Numbered from the stretch's first letter, positions 18,380 to 28,188 are shown. The stretch: DNA of 64,000 nucleotides from Synechococcus sp. A15-62 (GCF_014280075.1 NZ_CP047950.1:186001-250000); one strand, 5' to 3'. Numbers and translations: made by a program. Notes: generated by a model not told the origin, from the letters alone.

Positions 18380-19779
18380 CCATTCAACGGATCTGCTGCA
18401 TCGGTGCGGGCTATGTGGGTGGTCCGACCATGGCGGTGATCGCTGATCGTTGCCCGCAGGTGCAAGTGCAGGTGGTGGACATCAACCAGGCGCGCATCGA
18501 TGCTTGGAATGATGCCGATCTGAGCAAGTTGCCGGTGTATGAACCCGGGCTCGACCGCGTGGTGGAGAGGGCTCGAGGGCGCAACTTGTCGTTCTCAACC
18601 GATGTGGCGGCCTCGATCGCTGCTGCAGACATGGTGTTCATCTCAGTGAACACGCCCACCAAGACGAAGGGGCTTGGCGCTGGACAGGCCAGTGATTTGC
18701 GCTGGGTGGAAGCCTGTGCTCGAGAGGTGGCTCAGGCGGCCACCGGCCACACGATCGTGGTGGAGAAGAGCACCCTGCCGGTGCGTACGGCTGCCGCCAT
18801 CAAAACGATCCTGGAGGCGGCCAGTGATGGAGACGACCAGCGCACGTTTTCGGTGCTCTCCAATCCTGAATTTTTGGCGGAAGGAACGGCCATTCATGAT
18901 CTGGAGGCTCCGGATCGCGTCTTGATCGGTGGTGATGACCCGACGTCGATGGATGCCCTTGCTGCGATCTATGCGCACTGGGTTCCCGAGGAGCAGATTC
19001 TGCGCACCAACCTCTGGAGCAGCGAGCTGTCCAAGCTCACGGCCAATGCGTTTCTGGCGCAGCGGATCAGCTCGATCAACTCGATTGCGGCCTTCTGCGA
19101 GGCCAGTGGAGCTGATGTGCGTGAGGTGGCCCGGGCGATTGGCACCGACAGTCGCATCGGTCCAAAATTCCTCAATGCTGGGCCGGGATTCGGTGGCAGC
19201 TGTTTCCAGAAAGACATCCTCAACCTGGTGTATCTCTGCCGCCATTTCGGCCTGCCGGAGGTGGCGGATTATTGGGAGAGTGTGGTGGCCCTGAATACGT
19301 GGCAGCAGCACCGCATTGCCCGGTTGGTGGTGGAAAAACTGTTTGGCACGGTGACCGGAAAGCGGCTGGCGATTCTTGGTTTTGCGTTCAAGGCTGACAC
19401 CAACGACACCCGAGAGGCTCCGGCGATTCGCATCTGCCGCGACCTTCTTGAGGAAGGCGCTCAGCTAGCCATTCACGATCCCAAAGTGGCTGTTCAACAG
19501 ATGGCCCGTGACCTTCAACAGAAGGCAGAACCCCAGGAAGACGCACTCAGTGGAACTGGCAGTTGGGCCGAAGCCTGCACTGTTGAAGAGGCGGTAACGG
19601 GAGCCGATGCGGTGCTGGTGCTCACCGAGTGGCAGGACTACCGCAACCTGAACTGGATGTCTCTTGCTGGTCGGATGCGCAAGCCGGCATGGGTCTTTGA
19701 CGCCCGGGCAATCACTGATCACGGGCAGGTCAGAGCCTCAGGTCTCAACCTTTGGTGCGTGGGGGATGGAGAGGGCTGA
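18376..19779 (+). CDS. ugd: UDP-glucose 6-dehydrogenase
   Basis: This enzyme oxidises UDP-glucose twice with NAD to UDP-glucuronate, the substrate of the genes on both sides. At 467 residues it is of the longer, eukaryote-like type. Visible features are [12 protein letters not shown] (Rossmann loop, residues 7-18), [44 protein letters not shown] with the catalytic Cys near residue 275, and [14 protein letters not shown]. The GTG start at 18376 overlaps the preceding stop (GTGA). Its own stop overlaps the next ATG by one base, so the three sugar-nucleotide genes form one operon. Confidence 0.94.
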   Translation: MTIQRICCIGAGYVGGPTMAVIADRCPQVQVQVVDINQARIDAWNDADLSKLPVYEPGLDRVVERARGRNLSFSTDVAASIAAADMVFISVNTPTKTKGLGAGQASDLRWVEACAREVAQAATGHTIVVEKSTLPVRTAAAIKTILEAASDGDDQRTFSVLSNPEFLAEGTAIHDLEAPDRVLIGGDDPTSMDALAAIYAHWVPEEQILRTNLWSSELSKLTANAFLAQRISSINSIAAFCEASGADVREVARAIGTDSRIGPKFLNAGPGFGGSCFQKDILNLVYLCRHFGLPEVADYWESVVALNTWQQHRIARLVVEKLFGTVTGKRLAILGFAFKADTNDTREAPAIRICRDLLEEGAQLAIHDPKVAVQQMARDLQQKAEPQEDALSGTGSWAEACTVEEAVTGADAVLVLTEWQDYRNLNWMSLAGRMRKPAWVFDARAITDHGQVRASGLNLWCVGDGEG

Positions 19780-20798
19780 TGTCGAGAACGGTTCTGGTCA
19801 CCGGGGCAGCCGGCTTCATCGGTGCAGCGTTGTCGAAGCGGTTGTTGCAACGCGGTGATCGCGTGGTCGGCCTAGACAATCTGAATGACTATTACGACCC
19901 CGGCCTCAAGCAGTCGAGGTTGCGTCAGGTTGAAGCTATTGCCCCAGGAGGAGCCTGGCGGTTTGAGCGCCTAGCCCTCGAAGATGATCAGGGATTGATG
20001 GCGCTGTTCGCCGAAGAGCGACCCCAGGTGGTGGTGAATCTTGCGGCACAGGCCGGCGTCCGTTACTCCTTGGAAAACCCTGCGGCCTACATACAAAGCA
20101 ACCTGGTGGGGTTTGGCAATCTGCTGGAGGGATGCCGGTATCACGGCACGCAAAACCTGGTGTATGCCTCAAGCAGTTCCGTGTACGGCGGCAATCGCAA
20201 TCTGCCCTTCCACGAACGTCAGCCGGTGAACCACCCGGTGAGCCTTTATGCCGCGAGCAAGAAAGCCAACGAGCTGATGGCGCACACCTACAGCCATCTC
20301 TATGGACTGCCCGCCACCGGGTTGCGATTTTTTACGGTCTATGGACCTTGGGGTCGTCCTGACATGGCTCCGATGCTGTTTGCACGGGCGATCCTGGCTG
20401 GTGAGCCAATCAAGGTTTTCAACCACGGCAAGATGCAGCGTGACTTCACTTATATCGATGACATCGTTGAAGGGGTGCTGCGCTGCTGCGATAAACCAGC
20501 GACGTCCAATCCTGAATTTGATCCGCTCCAACCTGATCCTGCTACGGCGGCAGCGCCGCACCGGGTGCTCAATATTGGCAACAGCCAGCCCACAGAACTT
20601 TTGCGTTTCATCGAAGTGATGGAGCAGGCATTCGGTCGTAAAGCTGTTAAAGATTTTCAACCGATTCAGCCTGGTGATGTGATTGCAACTGCGGCTGATA
20701 CTTCCGCGTTGGAAAAATGGATTAATTTCACTCCATCAACATCTATTGAAGATGGGATTCAGAGTTTTGCGGAGTGGTACTTTAAATATTTCGATTAA
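19779..20798 (+). CDS. UDP-glucuronate 4-epimerase-like NAD-dependent epimerase
   Basis: This is an extended SDR epimerase of 339 residues, closest by eye to the UDP-glucuronate 4-epimerases that make UDP-galacturonate. It has TGAAGFIGAALSKRLLQRGD at residues 7-26, LDNLNDYYDP, NLAAQAGVRYSLENP, ASSSSVYGGN and the catalytic YAASKK near residue 156. RFFTVYGPWGRPDMA is typical of this subgroup. ATG 19779 overlaps the ugd stop by one base and was chosen over an upstream GTG. Its upstream neighbour makes UDP-glucuronate, which supports the assignment. The coding style is GC-rich up to its end and then turns AT-rich. Confidence 0.85.
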   Translation: MSRTVLVTGAAGFIGAALSKRLLQRGDRVVGLDNLNDYYDPGLKQSRLRQVEAIAPGGAWRFERLALEDDQGLMALFAEERPQVVVNLAAQAGVRYSLENPAAYIQSNLVGFGNLLEGCRYHGTQNLVYASSSSVYGGNRNLPFHERQPVNHPVSLYAASKKANELMAHTYSHLYGLPATGLRFFTVYGPWGRPDMAPMLFARAILAGEPIKVFNHGKMQRDFTYIDDIVEGVLRCCDKPATSNPEFDPLQPDPATAAAPHRVLNIGNSQPTELLRFIEVMEQAFGRKAVKDFQPIQPGDVIATAADTSALEKWINFTPSTSIEDGIQSFAEWYFKYFD

Positions 20799-20982
20799 TG
20801 AGGTTCTATTCCGTTAGATTGACAGAAAAATATGGTTTTAAAGTTAATGTGAAAATTATTTTGTGACTTCTGATCGTATTTTGAGGATTGAAAGACTTCT
20901 TATGTCGTTTTAAAAACATAACGATTGTCGCTTGAAAGCTTGGGAATATTAACTCAAATTATTACACTTGGTATTGAAATAT

Positions 20983-21240
20983 CTAGCCTTTGAAAAAGTT
21001 CTTTAGGAGGTCAAGTGCTGATTTTTCCCGAATAGGTTCTGCTCTCTTAGCAGCTTGTTTCGCGTTTATTGCTTTCATTTTCTCTAAATCTTTGGCATTT
21101 ATTTTAAATCCAAGCTCTCGAGCTGCTTTAATAATTTCATTGGGCTTTGCATTTCGGAGCCTAAACCGCAACAAATGATCATAGCGACGTCGGAATCTGA
21201 ATTCTTTGAAATCTTGGCTTAGTTTGCTTGAATCAGGCAC
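20983..21240 (-). CDS. Small Nif11-like domain protein
   Basis: This is an 85-residue basic protein. The stretch NAKPNEIIKAARELGFKINA, followed by KDLEKM (about residues 30-55), resembles the Nif11-type leader domain: a helix, then an A-x-E-x-G-[FY] turn, then a DL-containing helix. Unlike true peptide-natural-product leaders it has no GG cleavage site, and the remainder is Lys/Ala-rich and ends in KNFFKG. No modification enzyme or exporter lies nearby. It is AT-rich and isolated between two gene-poor stretches. The function is unknown and the family match is by eye only. Confidence 0.5.
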   Translation of the reverse strand: MPDSSKLSQDFKEFRFRRRYDHLLRFRLRNAKPNEIIKAARELGFKINAKDLEKMKAINAKQAAKRAEPIREKSALDLLKNFFKG

Positions 21241-21777
21241 TGTACTTCTCTTGATTTGTTATAAGAAAGCTTGATAGTGCAATGCACCAAGGGAGCATCG
21301 ACTCAAATGTAAGTATGATTAGATCTAATCATATCACTGCCTTCTTGTGATCTCAACCTATTGCTCATATAAGCCTGCTTAGCAGCGTAAGTCAGCCATC
21401 GATCTTGGCGCATTGAGATGTGCAAGCAATAAAAGTCTTTCCTGTTCGTTTTTCAGTGAATTGACATCAAAAGTGTAATTTTTGAAGTATCCATTACAGG
21501 GGGTGGTTTTAATTGCCCCTCAAATAACATATTAGATCTCCTCGTTTCTAGTAATAGAGACAGAGCATACCTATCATTTTTCCGAAAATAAGGATTAAAT
21601 GTCTTTAGTCATTGTTCTGAAGTTTAATTTTGGCTCTTAAAGCCATATTTGTTGCTTCGGCACTGCTTATTTGATCATTTTATCTACTCGCTGTGAGAGC
21701 TCTTATGCTGAAGGCGATAGCAATTAAGCTTATTTGACCGCGCATGGCTTAGAATATAAGAAATTGCTGTCTAGCGG
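21241..21777. other. AT-rich gene-free stretch
   Basis: I find no convincing open frame, tRNA or strong terminator in these 537 bases. A weak inverted repeat (AGGGG and CCCCT around a short loop) lies near 21498-21520, without a following T run. The base composition is unlike the flanking core genome. The stretch may hold the promoter for the 590-residue gene, but no -35/-10 pair stands out. Confidence 0.4.
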
Positions 21778-23550
21778 ATGTTGGCCAAAATTACTGATAC
21801 TAATCCTGTCGATCATCTTGGCTTCGATATAATATTGAAGCATTTAAGTATTGCACTTGATAACTTTTCTTTTGTTGGTGTAATTTTACCAAAACATCAG
21901 CTGTCACCACCAGCTCTTTCTCTTTTGCTGGTTAGTGGCTCACGTAGTTGGTCTTTTCCGTGTCATTTTCAAGAAGGCTGTCATATCATTCAGGGCGAGA
22001 TTCCAACCAAAGAGTTAGGCATTGATTTGTCATTTAAGCTTCTTTTTAACAATATCCAATGTCCCTGGATGCAAATGAGGCTCGATATGACGAATCTAGA
22101 TGATGCAACCAAATGGACTAATTATTTCTCGGGTTATAAGAGTTTAATGCCTGCTCTAAATCTTGGGGGATTGGCAAAGAGAATATTAAGCACGGTTGAA
22201 GTTATCCATGCTGGAAATCCTACTTCTCAATTTTCTACCTTTTGTGACCATGTGACAAGACCAGACTTTGTTGTTCATATGGCCCGGCTGTCTCGGTTTG
22301 GTCGTTTCCCAGCTGTTTTCTCACAAGAAGATGGTGTTTTGCTTGGAAGCCGGCTTTTGGTGGACTGGAATGTTTTGATGATCCAAGAGGCAGACCAGCG
22401 TCTGTTTGTTTTCCAGGGGGTGACAAGTTGTGATGCTGTTTTTATTCCAGGATTGAATAAATTAATCATTGTTTGCCATATCACTCCCCAAAATATCTTG
22501 TCGTGTTTGCGTGAATTATCTCTCACGCCTGATTTCTATCAACTTAATAGATCACGTGCTTTTCATGGCTATCTTGTTGGACATGCTCGCCCCTATCACT
22601 GTAACTACGATTCACTTTTAGCGTTACAGCTCATTCGGGATCAAGGGGAACTTCTTTCTGAAGATGCCCTTTTTTCCAAGGATGATGAAGCTTTTATTGA
22701 TTTAGGTGCTGGATTGGGGCTTGTTCAACAGCATCAGATACGCACCAAGGCTAGTTTAAATAAATCGACTGAATCTCAAGAAGGATACTTGTTAAAATTG
22801 GGTTTGTGGTTTTATTCTAATTATAAACCTGATCCCCACTCATTTACACTTGCCACCACAACCGATACTTCATTGCGTGAATTTGCACGTACCAGTTCTC
22901 ATTTAGCATCCTCAGGTGCTTTGGAGTTCTTGGAAGAATCTCACCCACTTCTATGGGTAGGAATTACGGGACAAAAGCGTTGTTGGTTAGAACAAGTTGA
23001 AGGTACTGCGGCAATCTTAAATAAGCTTTATGAGCATTACCCCAACCTAGCAGTGGTTTTCGATGGATGGACTCCGCCATTGGTCAGTGGAGAGCGTTCG
23101 GATTATCATCGAAAAGAATCACGTAAAGACAATGATGTTATTCAAGAGATTATAAAGAAATTGCCCTCTAGAAAGCATAGACGTTTTGGCATTATTGCTG
23201 GCTTGCCTATGTTAGAAAAAATTCGTATTGGCATGTCGGTAGATTTATTTATGGCTAATTACACTACAGGCTCTATAAATATAGCAAGAATATGTCAAAA
23301 GCCTGGTGTAGGCCATATGAGTAATAAGATGGCGGATCATAAGTCTCAACATATACATCATTGTACTAAAGTTATTGATAGGGAATTGGTAGAAGACCAA
23401 TCTGATCCTGAAAATCGTGTTGGATATATGGATTACAGTTTACCGTGGCAAGCTATTTACAATCAATTATTGGAGATTTTAGTTGAACTTAAGATTGAAC
23501 CAGTGACTCCCCTGGTACCACTAACGCTTCCAGCCCATAGCAAAAAGTAA
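21778..23550 (+). CDS. Uncharacterised 590-residue protein, possibly glycan-related
   Basis: I do not recognise a family with confidence. The protein is soluble-looking, with no signal peptide or membrane helix. The N-terminal half has no clear motif. The C-terminal part has LLWVGITGQKRCWLEQVEG (about residues 389-407) followed by YPNLAVVFDGW near residue 427. That pattern, an Ile/Gly strand, an aromatic helix and a strand ending in DG, is reminiscent of cyanobacterial polysaccharide-associated proteins, but that is from memory and weak. ATG 21778 lacks a clear Shine-Dalgarno sequence. The gene is AT-rich, flanked by long gene-free stretches and near a large glycosyltransferase, all consistent with transfer. 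Confidence 0.6.
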   Translation: MLAKITDTNPVDHLGFDIILKHLSIALDNFSFVGVILPKHQLSPPALSLLLVSGSRSWSFPCHFQEGCHIIQGEIPTKELGIDLSFKLLFNNIQCPWMQMRLDMTNLDDATKWTNYFSGYKSLMPALNLGGLAKRILSTVEVIHAGNPTSQFSTFCDHVTRPDFVVHMARLSRFGRFPAVFSQEDGVLLGSRLLVDWNVLMIQEADQRLFVFQGVTSCDAVFIPGLNKLIIVCHITPQNILSCLRELSLTPDFYQLNRSRAFHGYLVGHARPYHCNYDSLLALQLIRDQGELLSEDALFSKDDEAFIDLGAGLGLVQQHQIRTKASLNKSTESQEGYLLKLGLWFYSNYKPDPHSFTLATTTDTSLREFARTSSHLASSGALEFLEESHPLLWVGITGQKRCWLEQVEGTAAILNKLYEHYPNLAVVFDGWTPPLVSGERSDYHRKESRKDNDVIQEIIKKLPSRKHRRFGIIAGLPMLEKIRIGMSVDLFMANYTTGSINIARICQKPGVGHMSNKMADHKSQHIHHCTKVIDRELVEDQSDPENRVGYMDYSLPWQAIYNQLLEILVELKIEPVTPLVPLTLPAHSKK

Positions 23551-24140
23551 ATCAATATTTATTCTTAGCTATATAGCTTTTATTGCTTTATTTGTTTGAA
23601 TCATCTCCACACTGACAAAAACACATTAACAATTTTGTTCTAACATGCTTTTTTATAATTACGCGGGCTTTTTCTTGTAAAAATCTAATCTTAAAATCTA
23701 TCTATTTTTAACTGATTGATTTTGCAAATATCTTTGATTCTTAATGCTTACAGGTATCGTCCTTTGTTCCCCATGGAGATTTGCTTCTAAGAAACAAATC
23801 TTAGCGATAAGCATGTTGTTTGATATTCCATAATCCTGATAACTAGTGATGCAAGTTTTGCTTGGTCTCTGTCGTGGTTCGTCAGAGAAGAGGATTGACT
23901 CTGCAGTTGAGTTGAGTGGAATTTATTTTGCTACAATAGATCATCGAATAATCCCCAATGAACCCTTCTTTCATTAGAAGTCTCATTCGATCTTGCATAC
24001 AGCTACTCTTTTGGTGGAGTGGTAGTATTAATAAATCCCTGCCAATAATAAACTGTTTTTCTTTGAGATACCCTATTTCATCCAAGATTTATTTACGAGA
24101 CTTTTTTGTAAAGGCCTTGTTATCTATTGAATAAATTCCA
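23551..24140. other. AT-rich gene-free stretch with a small hairpin
   Basis: No convincing gene was found in these 590 bases. A short minus-strand frame at 23882-24085 has no family-like features. A perfect 7-base inverted repeat, AGATTTG with CAAATCT, lies at 23777-23801 and could be a weak RNA hairpin, but it has no T run and no adjacent gene end. The stretch probably contains the leader of the glycosyltransferase gene at 24141. Confidence 0.35.
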
Positions 24141-27100
24141 GTGCCGCATAAACCCTCTTCAGATTCATTTTTCATGGACAATTCCCTTGCTAAGCAGTTC
24201 TCACATTTCCTTTCCTCTGGGGATTACCGTTCAGCCAACGAAATCGTAAAACAAGCCCGCACATTACATTATCCTGTTGGACTAATCAGTTCATGGGAAA
24301 ATCTTCTTGCAAAGACAAATCCCGGCTTTGTTCACCCGTTAGATGCCGTTTCAAGCCCAGAATCAATTGTTGATAGTCCATCTCAACAGCTGTCTGCTGA
24401 TTTAAGAGATGTTTTTGCGAATAGAATTGCTGAGTATTGCAGAAAAAATAATTTAGATTCGAATTTGATTGATAAAATAGTGGAATTAGTTTTTGACAAC
24501 TTTGAAGTCGATACAGGAAGAATAATTCTTCCTGATTTGACGTCCAATGATCCAACAGTCAATCTTTTTCATTATTCTGTCAACGAATACTCAATTGACA
24601 ATCCAGATGTCCCTGAAGCCGTTGAGCGTGGAGTTTGTGTTTCAGTCATTGATCATTTTCTAAGATATGGTTATATAGAAATTCTTGAGGGTAGGCGCCA
24701 TTCATCACTTTCTTTCTCTCATGCCAAGAAAAAATATGACGGAAATCTTCTTTACATCGTAGATAATTATGATGATTTGGATGAATCTGAAATATCTGAT
24801 TTAAAGTCTCTTCAATTATCAAAGCTGCTTGGAGATGTCTACAGCATAAAGGATGACCGTGTGTATACACATAATGGTTCGTCCATGAATATAGAGCAGT
24901 ATCTTTTTTATAACATCTCAGATGATCATAATCTTTGCATACTTTTAAAGGGTAAGACTTTGACCCGGTCTGCAGTCAAATGGATTGTTGATATTAAGCT
25001 AGAAGATAGGACTGCTATTTTTGGCTATTCAGCCAATAATGGAAGATTCTGCGCAGTTACCGAATACTCACGCTCAAATATGTTGGTTTCTGATATTACA
25101 AATGGCTGTATAATTGCTAATTCAATAGAGGTGTTGGCCGTTGTAAGTAAGCTTAAGGACTATCAAACTGCCTATGGCTATTTTCATGGTCTAGTGCTTG
25201 AGTTAGAAGATTTTGGGGTGAATTTTTGCCTAAAGAGAGAAATCTTGAGCGAATCCTATAGCCGACCTGCTGCAAAACATGATTCATCTGATTCTACTTA
25301 TTGGTCGCCTTTTTATTGTTTGAATGATTACAAATCAAGTTTGTTCCCAGTTAGGAGAGACTTGTTTAAAGCCTGGCAGAAACAGCTTGCTTCTATTGAT
25401 CAATCTGATAGTACTGAAGGTAGTAAAAACTCCCTTCTTGTAGATCGCGAAAATTCAGTAGTTAAATTCAAGCCAAGTCTGAACAATTCTGTTGGTGTTG
25501 TTATACCTTTTAAAGATAAGATTCATCTATTGGAGGACTGTGTAAAATCTCTCATTTTTAACGAAGAAGAGGTTGCATTAAAAATCTATGCTGTTAACAA
25601 CGGCTCAATTGAACACAGGACATTCGAGGTTTTAGATCAACTTAAAAATAAATATCAAGATCTTTTTGTTTGTATTGATTTCCCTGGTGAGTTTAATTAC
25701 GCCAAAATTAATAATTACGCTGTAGGCTTTGTTGAGGAAGAATATCTTTTGTTTTTGAATAATGATATCTTGATTGAATCAGGCTTTGCGGTTACAACAC
25801 TGCTTAAAACCCATCTTTTTTACAATGCCATTATCACTGGCTCAAAACTATTATATCCAAGCGGCAAAATTCAGCATAATGGCTTGTCTTCGACCATGGA
25901 AAAACATATCGCTATAAATAGTCCATTCTCTCGGCATTTTACAGACTTAAATCATGAATTCTCTTTAGATCAATATGTGCATCCATGGGAGCGGACCCAC
26001 GAATGCTCTGCTGTGACAGCTGCATGCATGATTATGAGGAAGGAAGAATTTCTTAGAATTGATGGTTTTGATGAAGATTTTAAAGTTGCTTATAATGATG
26101 TTGATTTATGCTTTAGAGCTAAAAAAGAGTATCATCAACGTCCTATAATCTGCTCCACTGAGACTAAGATATATCATTTAGAATCTGAATCTAGAGGTGA
26201 AGATAATGATGATGAAGCCGGAACTCGCCTTTATCATGAAAGGGTAAATTTGGTTTCTCGTCATGAAGACATATTCTCCAGCCCAGATAAATTTACTGGA
26301 GTTAGTACAGTCTTCAATAATCTTCAGAAAATTGTTAAAACAAGTTTTGATCGTAGATTCATTGATCATACTTCAAAGCCTAGCTCAGATATTGAGCTTG
26401 ATGAGCTTGTAATTCATCAAGTGCACAATTCGATGAAACAAAGATACGCTTGTGTATTTGTACATTATGATATTGATCCCTTGATTGCAGATGATTGTGT
26501 TTACCATCTTGAGAAACTTAGTGAATATTGTGACATCTACTTCGTGTCAAGTTCTGAATGTCTGGCTAATGCTCCTGAAGAAGTTGAAAAAGTCAAGCCT
26601 TTTTGTGCTCAAATTTTAATTCGTAAAAATAGTGGGTATGACTTCGGGTGTTGGTCCCATGTAATCAGAAAAAATTATGCTCGTTTGTGTAATTACGAAG
26701 GCGTCTTGCTTGCCAATGACAGCAATTGGGGCCCTTTGAATGATTTTTCGGATACTTTTGCCAGGATCAGTCGTTATTCTTCTGAAGCTGATTTTATGGG
26801 GTTGACTTCATCTATTACTCCATCATGGCATTTGCAGAGCTTTTTTATATTTTACTCTAGAAAGGTATTCACTTCCTCCTTTTTCAAGTTGCATTGGTTC
26901 AATATAGGTATATTGGATTCAAAATATGAAATCATAATGAATTACGAAGTTGGTTGGTCTGCTCGCCTGGTCCGCCTTGGTTTCAAAGGAATTGCTCTAT
27001 ATGGAACCTCTGAGGCTACAAATCCAACTCACGTTAATTGGGAGTCTTTGCTTCGTATCAAATATCCATACCTCAAGAAAGAGTTGCTCAGAGATAATCC

Positions 27101-27266
27101 TTTAAAGGTTAACCTAGATAATTTGCCGAATATCCTTGATTCGCAAGATTTGAACTGGCATGCTTCAATTTTGGATTACCTTAGGCGCTATAACCGTGAG
27201 AATTCAGAGACAGCAAAATTATTGTTTTCTTCTAAATCTTCAGTGATCAAATCTGATAAAGGCTGA
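24141..27266 (+). CDS. Large multidomain glycosyltransferase (GT2 plus RgpF-like domain)
   Basis: This 1041-residue protein combines three parts. Residues about 130-190 carry a short segment, SIDNPDVPEAVERG then DHFLRYGYIEILEGRR, of the kind that precedes glycosyltransferases in capsule proteins. Residues about 450-700 form a GT2 (GT-A) domain with VGVVIPFKDK, FNYAKINNYAV, the metal-binding FLNNDI and CMIMRKEEFLRIDGFDE. Residues about 765-960 resemble the rhamnan-synthesis RgpF family (FVHYDIDPLI, RKNSGYDFGCWSHVI, LLANDSNWGP). It probably adds sugars, perhaps rhamnose-like, to a surface polymer. The GTG at 24141 was taken as start, and ATG 24174 is an alternative. Neither has a clear ribosome binding site. 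The gene is AT-rich, unlike its chromosomal surroundings. Confidence 0.8.
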   Translation: MPHKPSSDSFFMDNSLAKQFSHFLSSGDYRSANEIVKQARTLHYPVGLISSWENLLAKTNPGFVHPLDAVSSPESIVDSPSQQLSADLRDVFANRIAEYCRKNNLDSNLIDKIVELVFDNFEVDTGRIILPDLTSNDPTVNLFHYSVNEYSIDNPDVPEAVERGVCVSVIDHFLRYGYIEILEGRRHSSLSFSHAKKKYDGNLLYIVDNYDDLDESEISDLKSLQLSKLLGDVYSIKDDRVYTHNGSSMNIEQYLFYNISDDHNLCILLKGKTLTRSAVKWIVDIKLEDRTAIFGYSANNGRFCAVTEYSRSNMLVSDITNGCIIANSIEVLAVVSKLKDYQTAYGYFHGLVLELEDFGVNFCLKREILSESYSRPAAKHDSSDSTYWSPFYCLNDYKSSLFPVRRDLFKAWQKQLASIDQSDSTEGSKNSLLVDRENSVVKFKPSLNNSVGVVIPFKDKIHLLEDCVKSLIFNEEEVALKIYAVNNGSIEHRTFEVLDQLKNKYQDLFVCIDFPGEFNYAKINNYAVGFVEEEYLLFLNNDILIESGFAVTTLLKTHLFYNAIITGSKLLYPSGKIQHNGLSSTMEKHIAINSPFSRHFTDLNHEFSLDQYVHPWERTHECSAVTAACMIMRKEEFLRIDGFDEDFKVAYNDVDLCFRAKKEYHQRPIICSTETKIYHLESESRGEDNDDEAGTRLYHERVNLVSRHEDIFSSPDKFTGVSTVFNNLQKIVKTSFDRRFIDHTSKPSSDIELDELVIHQVHNSMKQRYACVFVHYDIDPLIADDCVYHLEKLSEYCDIYFVSSSECLANAPEEVEKVKPFCAQILIRKNSGYDFGCWSHVIRKNYARLCNYEGVLLANDSNWGPLNDFSDTFARISRYSSEADFMGLTSSITPSWHLQSFFIFYSRKVFTSSFFKLHWFNIGILDSKYEIIMNYEVGWSARLVRLGFKGIALYGTSEATNPTHVNWESLLRIKYPYLKKELLRDNPLKVNLDNLPNILDSQDLNWHASILDYLRRYNRENSETAKLLFSSKSSVIKSDKG

Positions 27267-27812
27267 CTTTGTTGTTTCCTCGGCAACGAATTATTAAATT
27301 CCCAACAATTGCTTACCGCCTACCCATGCAACTTGGCACGTGTTGAAGTCATTTCATTATTGTCAATGTTTGTATTTGGATTTCGTGGATGTGTTGTGTA
27401 GGAGATGTGTTCAGCATTCTTATTTGATTGAATCAAAGTTCTGTAGGTCAATATCTTGATGTTGATCCTCGAGGTTGTCTTAGTTGCTGCCTGTCGCTAT
27501 TTCAATAATAGAATTTCTTGTGGGTAGGTTTAAGCGATACTTGCTGTAACTCTTTATTATTTGTGCATTTTGTTCGAGAGAATATTTTTGCTTCTGTCTT
27601 CTTCCCAGTCCGTAGAGCGTTGCTTGATCGGTTCTCGTCAAATCTTTTTTATTGCTCCCTCGATTTCTACCCTGGCGTTCAGTCAGGAGTTGTCTCTAGC
27701 TTGTTGGCTCAGAATAGTATTTGTCTCAACTAAAAGGGGCTTTCAGTCTTATGCCACTGCTATTCACACTGGGGTATGTTCTGGTATAATTGTTTTAATG
27801 ATCTAATCTTCG
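27267..27812. other. AT-rich gene-free stretch
   Basis: These 546 bases contain only short overlapping frames, the longest about 80 codons, with no recognisable motif and unlikely composition. No tRNA, strong terminator or known small-RNA motif was seen. Confidence 0.35.
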
Positions 27813-28112
27813 ATGATGGATCCAATAAAATCTTTCCTTGTGAATCAAGCCCCTGAGGTCCATAACTCTAATTCTGAAATCAAAAGCCTGGAGACGCGAA
27901 TTCGTGAGTTAAAGCTGCAGGTGGAATTCCAGGATGCGAAATACAAGCAATCTTTGGCCGATAGAAAGTTGGCAATGCATCTTGTAGAGAAACTCCAAGA
28001 AGAGGTTGAGTACTATTATTTACTTAGCGAACAAAAACAAAAAATTATTGAATCACTTGAAGAGCTTCAAGCCAAATCAACGGAAGTTATTTATAACTAC
28101 GTCAAAAAATAA
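27813..28112 (+). CDS. Small coiled-coil protein of unknown function
   Basis: This 99-residue protein is dominated by one long amphipathic helix. From about residue 20 to 92 it reads as continuous heptads rich in Glu, Lys, Leu and Gln (for example ETRIRELKLQVEFQ and KIIESLEELQAKS). There is no signal peptide or membrane segment. Two consecutive ATG codons stand at 27813, without an obvious ribosome binding site. It is the last gene of the AT-rich island and ends 18 bases before a strong terminator. The function is unknown. It might partner the large glycosyltransferase upstream, but only position suggests this. Confidence 0.55.
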   Translation: MMDPIKSFLVNQAPEVHNSNSEIKSLETRIRELKLQVEFQDAKYKQSLADRKLAMHLVEKLQEEVEYYYLLSEQKQKIIESLEELQAKSTEVIYNYVKK

Positions 28113-28130
28113 CAATCAGAATTTCTCAGC

Positions 28131-28178
28131 AAAAACCCCAGAATACATACTCTCCAAAGTATATATTCTGGGGTTTTT
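28131..28178. terminator. Strong bidirectional intrinsic terminator
   Basis: The arms AAAAACCCCAGAATA (28131-28145) and TATTCTGGGGTTTTT (28164-28178) are perfect complements, and the pairing nearly continues into the loop. There is a T run on either strand. It separates the coiled-coil gene on the plus strand from psbJ on the minus strand and can end both transcripts. Confidence 0.92.
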
Positions 28179-28188
28179 CTCGAATCTA

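Noticed and set aside
23882-24085. 67-codon minus-strand frame in the AT-rich gap
   Set aside because: No motif, no ribosome binding site and no supporting neighbour, so it is best left as intergenic.
27518-27806. Overlapping small frames in the AT-rich gap after the large glycosyltransferase
   Set aside because: They are short, Cys- and Phe-rich by chance composition, with no ribosome binding site or motif, and several frames overlap equally well.
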